Shown here: positions 58,715 to 64,000 of the stretch, piece by piece
Position numbering within the stretch: position 1 is the stretch's first letter
Layout of the letters: every line of letters begins with the position of its first letter
Assembly: GCF_014648395.1 (NCBI RefSeq)
Contig: NZ_BMRA01000005.1
Span: 487,249-551,248 of the forward strand
Length of the DNA stretch: 64,000 nucleotides
Direction of reading: 5' to 3'
Source: Micromonospora fulviviridis
GTDB lineage: Bacteria > Actinomycetota > Actinomycetes > Mycobacteriales > Micromonosporaceae
The notes under the pieces: model-generated
The model's input: only the letters and a program-made list of their open reading frames with translations
What the model was told of the DNA's origin: nothing
The model's database searches: none
Program-made: the position numbers and the translations under genes

Positions 58715-59959
58715 GTGTCACCCACCGTCTCGGTCCTCGTCCGCAACCGCGACTTCCGCAACCTCTTCCTCGCCGAGCTGGTGGTCTTCGGCGCCGACTG
58801 GTTCGTCATGGTGCCGCTGCTCGTGCTCCTGCCGGCGCTGACCGGCAGCGGGGTGTGGGGCGCGCTGGTGCTCGCCGTGGACACCGGCATGACCGCCCTG
58901 CTGCTCCCGTACACCGGCACCATCGCCGACCGGTTCGACCGCCGGAAGATCATGATGGCGGCCAACCTCGCCGCGCTGGCCGGCATCCTGCTGCTGCTCG
59001 GCGTCCGGAACGCCGGCACGGCCTGGCTGGCGCTGGTGGCGATCGCCGCCGTGGCGGTGGCGAAGGCGTTCTACTCGCCGGCCGCGCAGGCCGCCCTGCC
59101 CAACGTGCTCGACCCGGCCGACCTGGCCGCCGGCAACGCGATCGCCGGCTCGGCCTGGGGCACCATGACCGTGGTCGGCGCCTCGCTCGGCGGAGTGCTC
59201 AGCGCCGCCGCCGGCCCGTACGCCAGCTTCTGGGTGGCGGCCGTGGCCCTGGCCGGGGCGGCGGGCCTGGCCGCGCTGATCCGCCGGCCGTTGCAGGCGC
59301 CCCGCGACCCGGCGGCGGTCGTCCCGCGCACCTGGCCGGCGATCCGCGAGGCGCTGGGTTACATCGCCCACCGGCCGCGGGTGCTCGCCCTGGTCACCGT
59401 GAAGTCGGCGGTCGGCCTGGGCAACGGCGTGCTGACCGTCTTCCCGCTGCTGGCCGGGCTGTACGGGGTCGGGGCGATCGGCACCGGTCTGCTCTTCGCC
59501 TCCCGCGGCGCCGGGGCGCTGGTCGGGCCGATCCTGATGCGCCGGGTGCTCAGCAACCGGGCCTGGCTGCTCACCGGCCTGGCCCTGTCCATGTCCCTGT
59601 ACGGCCTGGCCTACGTCGGCGTCTCGCTGGCGCCCTGGTTCCCGCTGGTGCTGGTGCTGGTCTTCCTGGCCCACCTGGGCGGCGGCAGCAACTGGGTGCT
59701 GTCCAACTACGCCCTCCAGGGCGAGGTGCCGGACCGGTTGCGCGGCCGGGTCTTCGCCACCGACATGATGCTGGCGACGTTGGCCATCGCGGTCAGCCAG
59801 CTGGTCGTGGCGCTGGTGGTCGACGCGGTCGACGAGCGGACCGTGCTGGCCGGCTGCGGGCTGGTCACCGTGGTCTACGCGGTGGGCTGGCGGTTCGCCA
59901 CCCGGCGGCTGTCGCTCACCGACCCGGTCGAGGAGGCGGCGCCCAGCCGCACCCCGTGA
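58715..59959 (+). CDS. MFS transporter (enterobactin exporter/EntS-like branch)
   Basis: A 414-residue transporter with about 12 membrane segments and the motif-A loop TIADRFDRRKIMM near residues 69-81. The family is the MFS_3-type group that holds EntS and macrolide-efflux (MefA-like) proteins; the substrate is not predictable. It starts with GTG six bases after TAGGGT, so the mRNA is leaderless and separate from the deacetylase. It is one of the three genes separating thrC from thrB. Confidence 0.88.
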   Translation: MSPTVSVLVRNRDFRNLFLAELVVFGADWFVMVPLLVLLPALTGSGVWGALVLAVDTGMTALLLPYTGTIADRFDRRKIMMAANLAALAGILLLLGVRNAGTAWLALVAIAAVAVAKAFYSPAAQAALPNVLDPADLAAGNAIAGSAWGTMTVVGASLGGVLSAAAGPYASFWVAAVALAGAAGLAALIRRPLQAPRDPAAVVPRTWPAIREALGYIAHRPRVLALVTVKSAVGLGNGVLTVFPLLAGLYGVGAIGTGLLFASRGAGALVGPILMRRVLSNRAWLLTGLALSMSLYGLAYVGVSLAPWFPLVLVLVFLAHLGGGSNWVLSNYALQGEVPDRLRGRVFATDMMLATLAIAVSQLVVALVVDAVDERTVLAGCGLVTVVYAVGWRFATRRLSLTDPVEEAAPSRTP

Positions 59960-60015
59960 CGTCGCGCGCCGTTCCCACGGTCCGGGCGATCCGGCGCGCC
60001 GTCGGTGCCGGGTCC

Positions 60016-60021
60016 TAGCAT
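60016..60021 (+). promoter_or_regulatory. -10 box of thrB (leaderless)
   Basis: TAGCAT ends six bases before the GTG at 60028. Confidence 0.55.
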
Positions 60022-60027
60022 GAGCCG

Positions 60028-60972
60028 GTGCCGATGACTCTCACCTCCGGTCCCGTCCGGGTCCGGGTGCCCGCGACGAGCGCGAACCTGGGCCCGGGCT
60101 TCGACTCGCTCGGGCTGGCCCTCGGGCTGTACGACGACGTGGCGGCCGAGGTGACCGCCGGGGGCGTACGGGTGGCGGTGACCGGTGAGGGCGCCGGCGA
60201 GCTGCCCGACGACGACCGGCACCTGGTGGTGACCGCCATGCGGGCCGCCTTCGACGTGCTCGGCGCGCAGCCGGCCGGGCTGGCCCTGGAGTGCGTCAAC
60301 CGGATCCCGCAGGCCCGGGGCCTCGGGTCCTCCTCGGCGGCCATCGTGGCCGGCGTGCTGCTGGCCCGGGCGCTGGTCGTCGACGGCGCGGCCCGGCTGG
60401 ACGACGCCGCCGCGCTCCGGCTGGCCTCGGAACTGGAGGGGCATCCCGACAACGTGGCGCCCTGCCTGCTCGGGGGTTTCACGGTGGCCTGGACGGAGCC
60501 GGCCGGCGCGCGGGCGGTCTCGCTGCCGGTGGCGGCGGCGGTCCGGCCCACCGTCTTCGTGCCCGGCGAGCGCGGGCTGACCTCGGTCGCCCGGGCGGCG
60601 CTGCCGGCCACCGTGCCGCACGGCGACGCGGCGCTGACCGCCGGGCGGGCGGCGCTGCTGGTGCACGCGCTGACCACCGACCCGGCGCTGCTGCTCCCGG
60701 CGACCGTCGACCGGCTGCACCAGGACTACCGCGCCGCCGGGATGCCGGCCACCGCCGCCCTGGTGGCTGCGCTGCGTGCGGCCGGTGTGGCGGCTGTGGT
60801 CAGTGGGGCGGGGCCGACCGTGCTGGCGTTGTCCGAGGTCCCCGCGGGATTCGACCCGGGAACAGATTGGCGCCGGTGGGAGTTGCCGATAGACGTCAGC
60901 GGTGCCCGGGTTGCCCGGGGTAGACTTGGACACGCCGAGCGGGACCCTGTTGCCGCAGGTCGGAAGAGTTGA
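60028..60972 (+). CDS. thrB: Homoserine kinase
   Basis: A 314-residue GHMP-family kinase that phosphorylates homoserine before the ThrC step. ATSANLGPGFDSLGLALGLYDD opens the fold. The ATP-binding GLGSSSAA is at residues 98-105, and the C-terminal AVVSGAGPTVLAL forms motif 3. It starts with GTG, six bases after TAGCAT; the near ATG two codons later is an alternative. It has its own promoter and lies 5.7 kb from thrC. The 3' end of the gene contains TAGACT, the probable rho promoter. Confidence 0.96.
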   Translation: MPMTLTSGPVRVRVPATSANLGPGFDSLGLALGLYDDVAAEVTAGGVRVAVTGEGAGELPDDDRHLVVTAMRAAFDVLGAQPAGLALECVNRIPQARGLGSSSAAIVAGVLLARALVVDGAARLDDAAALRLASELEGHPDNVAPCLLGGFTVAWTEPAGARAVSLPVAAAVRPTVFVPGERGLTSVARAALPATVPHGDAALTAGRAALLVHALTTDPALLLPATVDRLHQDYRAAGMPATAALVAALRAAGVAAVVSGAGPTVLALSEVPAGFDPGTDWRRWELPIDVSGARVARGRLGHAERDPVAAGRKS

Positions 60973-61266
60973 TTACGCTCTACACCTAGCACAGCCGCGA
61001 AGCATGCGATCTCCTGCGGGTCGGCGCACCCCCGAAGCTCTCGGCGGTCAGCCCGTCACCCCTGCCAAAGGCCCACGCCGCACCGCAGTTTCCACAGGTC
61101 GCCGCAGACGGCGAGACCTGCTCACCGACGTTGGTGAGTCGGGAAACCGACCGGCTGCTGTGTCACAGACTCCCGCGACGCGTCCATGCGAGGCGGGTGC
61201 ACCGAGGCCGCCCGGCCACCTGTTCTCGACTCCGGGCAGCCCCGGCCTATCGAGGGAAGGAATCCA
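60921..61266 (+). promoter_or_regulatory. rho promoter and long 5' leader
   Basis: TAGACT (60921-60926) within the end of thrB is a strong -10 box and would give a leader of about 330 bases before the rho start at 61267. The leader contains CTCACC/GGTGAG (61121-61138) and GTCGCC...GGCGA (61099-61114) stems. A frame from the ATG at 61004 runs 88 codons and ends with a TGA that overlaps the TTG start of rho; its third positions are less GC-rich than in the real genes, so I do not call it a gene. Long rho leaders in other bacteria serve autoregulation. Confidence 0.5.
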
Positions 61267-63276
61267 TTGAGCGACACCACCGACGTGACGTCGGATGTTT
61301 CCAACGTCGCTGGCGATGCCACCACTGCCGCCCCCACACGCCGTCGGCGCAGCGGTACCGGCCTGTCGGCGATGCTGCTGCCTGAGCTCCAGAGCCTGGC
61401 CGCGTCGCTCGGTATCTCCGGTACGGCTCGCATGCGCAAGGGCGAGCTGATCAGCGCGATCACCGAGCGGCAGGGCGGCGCCGCCGCCGGAACCCCTCGA
61501 CCGCGGGCCGAGGTCGCGGCCGCGGCCGCTCCCGCCCGCGAGGAGGTGCACGCCGAGGTCCGCGAGGAGCGGACCGAGACCGAGCGGCGCACCGCCGAGC
61601 CGGCGCCGGCTGCCGAGGCGACCGAGGGCCGCACCCGCAGCCGCCGGGGCCGGGCGGCCGCGACGGCCACCACGACCGCCGAGGCGCGGCCGGCCGAGAC
61701 GCGTGCCGAGGAGGCTCCCGTCGAGACCGGCGAGCGGGCCGAGCGCGGCGAGCGGGCCGAGGGCCGGGGCCGTGAGCGGACCGAGCGCGGTGGCGAGCGT
61801 GCCGAGCGGACCGAGCGCGGCGGCGAGCGTGCCGAGCGCGGTGAGCGTGGCGGTGACCGTGGCGAGCGTGCCGACCGTGGCGAGCGCACCGAGCGGGGCG
61901 ACCGCAACGAGCGGGGCGAGCGTGCCGAGCGGGGCGAGCGCAACGAGCGCACCGACCGGGGCGACCGCAACGACCGCAACGACCGGGGCCAGCGCGCCGA
62001 GCGCAACGACGACGGTGACGACGACGGCGAGGGCGGCGGCCGGCGCGGCCGGCGCAGCCGGTTCCGCGACCGCCGGCGTGGCCGCGGCGAGCGCGCCGAG
62101 GGCGGCGACGGTGGCGGCCGCGAGCCGCAGGTCGGCGAGGACGACGTGCTCGTTCCGGTCGCCGGCATCATCGACGTGCTCGACAACTACGCCTTCGTCC
62201 GGACCACCGGCTACCTGGCCGGCCCGAACGACGTGTACGTCTCGATGTCGCAGATCAAGAAGTACGGCCTGCGCCGCGGCGACGCGATCACCGGCGCCGT
62301 GCGTGCCGCCGCCCGGGAGGGCGAGCAGCGGCGCGACAAGTACAACCCGCTGGTCCGGCTCGACACCATCAACGGGATGGAGCCGGACGAGGCGAAGCGC
62401 CGGCCGGAGTTCTACAAGCTCACTCCGCTGTACCCGCAGGAGCGGCTGCGGCTGGAGACCGAGCCGCACATCCTCACCACCCGGGTCATCGACCTGGTGA
62501 TGCCGATCGGCAAGGGCCAGCGGGCGCTGATCGTCTCGCCGCCGAAGGCGGGTAAGACGATGGTGCTGCAGGCGATCGCGAACGCGATCACCCGCAACAA
62601 CCCGGAGTGCCACCTGATGGTGGTGCTGGTCGACGAGCGGCCGGAAGAGGTCACCGACATGCAGCGGTCGGTGAAGGGCGAGGTCATCGCGGCCACGTTC
62701 GACCGTCCGCCGCAGGACCACACCACGGTGGCGGAGCTGGCGATCGAGCGGGCGAAGCGTCTGGTCGAGCTGGGCCACGACGTGGTCGTGCTGCTCGACT
62801 CGGTGACCCGGCTCGGTCGGTCGTACAACCTGGCGGCGCCGGCCAGCGGCCGGATCATGTCGGGTGGTATCGACTCCACCGCGCTCTACCCGCCGAAGCG
62901 CTTCCTGGGCGCGGCGCGGAACATCGAGAACGGTGGCTCGCTGACCATCCTCGCGACGGCGCTGGTGGAGACCGGCTCGATGGCCGACACGGTCATCTTC
63001 GAGGAGTTCAAGGGCACCGGCAACGCCGAGCTGAAGCTGGACCGGAAGATCGCCGACAAGCGGGTCTTCCCGGCGATCGACATCAACCCCTCCGGCACCC
63101 GCAAGGAGGAGGTCCTCCTCGCGCCGGAGGAGCTGGCGATCGTCCACAAGCTCCGCAAGGTGCTGCACTCCCTGGACTCGCAGGCGGCGCTCGACCTCCT
63201 GCTGGACCGGCTCAAGCAGTCCCGCACGAACATCGAGTTCCTGATGCAGATCGCGAAGTCCACACCGGGCGAGTGA
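61267..63276 (+). CDS. rho: Transcription termination factor Rho
   Basis: A 669-residue hexameric RNA helicase. The N-terminal Rho_N/SAP-like helices are at about residues 28-62 (LQSLAASLGISGTARMRKGELISAI). A long Arg/Glu/Gly/Asp-rich low-complexity insertion follows (about 63-285). Then come the OSP-fold RNA-binding domain (DYAFVRTT), the ATPase with SPPKAGKT (Lys430), and the C-terminal GGIDSTALYPPKRFLGAARNIE secondary RNA-binding region. The insertion is typical of actinobacterial Rho and binds RNA in Micrococcus and Mycobacterium. It starts with TTG at 61267 with AGGGAAGGA upstream. A 14-bp hairpin follows. Confidence 0.96.
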   Translation: MSDTTDVTSDVSNVAGDATTAAPTRRRRSGTGLSAMLLPELQSLAASLGISGTARMRKGELISAITERQGGAAAGTPRPRAEVAAAAAPAREEVHAEVREERTETERRTAEPAPAAEATEGRTRSRRGRAAATATTTAEARPAETRAEEAPVETGERAERGERAEGRGRERTERGGERAERTERGGERAERGERGGDRGERADRGERTERGDRNERGERAERGERNERTDRGDRNDRNDRGQRAERNDDGDDDGEGGGRRGRRSRFRDRRRGRGERAEGGDGGGREPQVGEDDVLVPVAGIIDVLDNYAFVRTTGYLAGPNDVYVSMSQIKKYGLRRGDAITGAVRAAAREGEQRRDKYNPLVRLDTINGMEPDEAKRRPEFYKLTPLYPQERLRLETEPHILTTRVIDLVMPIGKGQRALIVSPPKAGKTMVLQAIANAITRNNPECHLMVVLVDERPEEVTDMQRSVKGEVIAATFDRPPQDHTTVAELAIERAKRLVELGHDVVVLLDSVTRLGRSYNLAAPASGRIMSGGIDSTALYPPKRFLGAARNIENGGSLTILATALVETGSMADTVIFEEFKGTGNAELKLDRKIADKRVFPAIDINPSGTRKEEVLLAPEELAIVHKLRKVLHSLDSQAALDLLLDRLKQSRTNIEFLMQIAKSTPGE

Positions 63277-63291
63277 CCTGAGGGATCTCCG

Positions 63292-63323
63292 AGAGGGGCA
63301 CGGCCTGCGGGCCGTGCCCCTCT
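63292..63323 (+). terminator. Terminator of rho
   Basis: A 14-bp perfect stem (63292-63305 with 63310-63323), loop TGCG, 15 bases after the stop. Confidence 0.8.
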
Positions 63324-63378
63324 TCGCGTACCGGGGTGGGAAGGGGATGAAGTTTTTCTTCGGTTCAGCCGGAGGGTA

Positions 63379-63408
63379 TTGAAACTTCTGTTCAGTCTCG
63401 GGTTGACT
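63379..63408 (+). promoter_or_regulatory. Promoter of the phosphodiester-glycosidase-family gene
   Basis: TTGAAA (63379-63384) and TTGACT (63403-63408) are 18 bases apart, and the second ends seven bases before the ATG at 63416, so the mRNA may be leaderless. The region is AT-rich for this genome. Confidence 0.45.
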
Positions 63409-63415
63409 GTGGTCC

Positions 63416-64000
63416 ATGCGAATCCGCAGTCGATCCGCCCGTCTCGCCGGCGTCCTGCTGCTGACGCCGCTGCTCACCCTCACCGCTCCGGTTCCGCCCG
63501 GTGCGGCGGCGGCCGCGGCCGAGCCGCGTACCCCCGCCGAGGACGCCCCGGCGGCCTCCTCCCGTCCCGACTCCGCGGTCGCCCTCGCCAACGACGCCGG
63601 TGTGGAGCCGGCCGGCGGCCTGGAGACCGCGAAGACCAGCCGTCCGGTCGCCCCCGGACTCGACCTGACCTCCTTCGACCGGTACGACGCCGACGGCTGG
63701 CTGCGGGCCGACGCCCTCACCGCCGACCTCTCCGGCGGCGTCACCGTCGACTACGTCAACTCCGGCGCGGTCACCCGCGACGAGCCGCTGCGCGCGGCGG
63801 TGGACCGCTCCCGGGCGGTGGCCGCGGTCAACGGCGACTTCTTCGACATCAACAACTCCGGCGCGGCGCAGGGCATCGGCATCCGCTCCGGCGAACTGGT
63901 GCAGTCGCCGGTCGCCGGGCACACCAACGCCGCCGCGATCAGCGCCGAAGGGCTCGGCCGGGTCATCCAGGTCGGCTTCGAGGGCACCGCGGCCCTGCCC
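63416..64000 (+). CDS. Secreted phosphodiester glycosidase (NAGPA-like) protein, 3'-truncated by the window
   Basis: The first 195 codons of an exported protein. The signal peptide covers about residues 1-33 (Arg-rich start, LLLLTPLLTL core, AAA end). The mature part reaches the NAGPA-type domain, with GVTVDYVNSGAV and then AVAAVNGDFFDINNSGAAQGIGIRSGELV, a sequence typical of phosphodiester glycosidase-family proteins and related exopolysaccharide proteins. Asn-Gly-Asp-Phe-Phe is the core motif. The domain continues beyond the window, so later domains and the full length are unknown. It likely acts on the cell surface or on a secreted polysaccharide. Confidence 0.85.
   Translation, partial: MRIRSRSARLAGVLLLTPLLTLTAPVPPGAAAAAAEPRTPAEDAPAASSRPDSAVALANDAGVEPAGGLETAKTSRPVAPGLDLTSFDRYDADGWLRADALTADLSGGVTVDYVNSGAVTRDEPLRAAVDRSRAVAAVNGDFFDINNSGAAQGIGIRSGELVQSPVAGHTNAAAISAEGLGRVIQVGFEGTAALP

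Noticed and set aside
61004..61270. 88-codon frame before rho as a protein gene
   Set aside because: Third-position base choice is unlike neighbouring genes and no domain is visible. It is reported only as part of the rho leader.
61560..62100. Repeated GAGCGGGGCGAG-type units as a CRISPR or tandem-repeat locus
   Set aside because: The repeats are in frame and encode the Arg/Glu/Asp-rich insertion of Rho, a normal feature of actinobacterial Rho proteins.

Overview
The window is very GC-rich DNA (well over 70% G+C, with strongly G/C-ending codons) from an actinobacterium. The gene order DUF305-DUF3105-argS-lysA-hom-thrC ... thrB-rho, the many starts preceded by a TANNNT box at leaderless distance, and the protein repertoire fit Micromonosporaceae (Micromonospora or a close relative). 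The genus is an inference, because no 16S or other marker is present. No phage, plasmid, CRISPR or intact insertion sequence was seen.

Layout. 1-5.3 kb: 3' part of a large membrane protein, a fatty acid desaturase, and an FHA-domain protein with a short coupled upstream ORF. 5.3-12 kb: an arginine-catabolic pair (guanidino-group hydrolase, then ornithine aminotransferase) behind a repeat-rich control region, then small redox and regulator pairs and a Nei-type DNA glycosylase. 12-20 kb: an aminoglycoside-phosphotransferase-like kinase, an ECF sigma factor with a membrane partner, a WGR/beta-propeller protein, a DUF559 protein between two related hairpins, a CoA-disulfide-reductase-like flavoprotein and a carboxylate-amine ligase. 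20-28.4 kb: an accessory YidC-like insertase, secreted GH16 and GH18 enzymes each with its own promoter or operator, DedA, DUF1349, a GH13 enzyme and an SDR. 28.4-33 kb: two small membrane proteins, a Gfo/Idh oxidoreductase, then an Erm-type 23S rRNA methyltransferase behind a structured leader and an erythromycin-esterase-family protein. 33-41 kb: TetR-MMPL, HxlR-MFS, a MocR-type regulator, an isocitrate-lyase-family protein and a stand-alone LigD polymerase. 41-47 kb: a large subtilase with an adjacent TrmB/LuxR-type regulator, tRNA-Arg(CCG) and a transposase-like winged-helix protein. 47-64 kb: DUF305/DUF3105, then argS-lysA-hom-thrC, an HAE1-type RND protein, a polysaccharide deacetylase, an MFS protein, thrB, rho and the 5' part of a secreted phosphodiester-glycosidase-family protein.

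The strongest candidate for something undescribed is the 400-nt leader of the Erm-type gene (30268-30700). It has a WhiB7-like promoter, a leaderless 39-codon ORF, and three mutually exclusive stems, the last of which buries the likely ribosome binding site. This has the logic of ermC-type attenuation in a high-GC actinobacterium. Other notable points are the phased GTTGCGT repeats and 16-bp inverted repeat before the arginine-catabolism operon, a short leaderless ORF overlapping the FHA gene, homologous hairpins on both sides of the DUF559 gene, and thrB separated from thrC by three unrelated genes.
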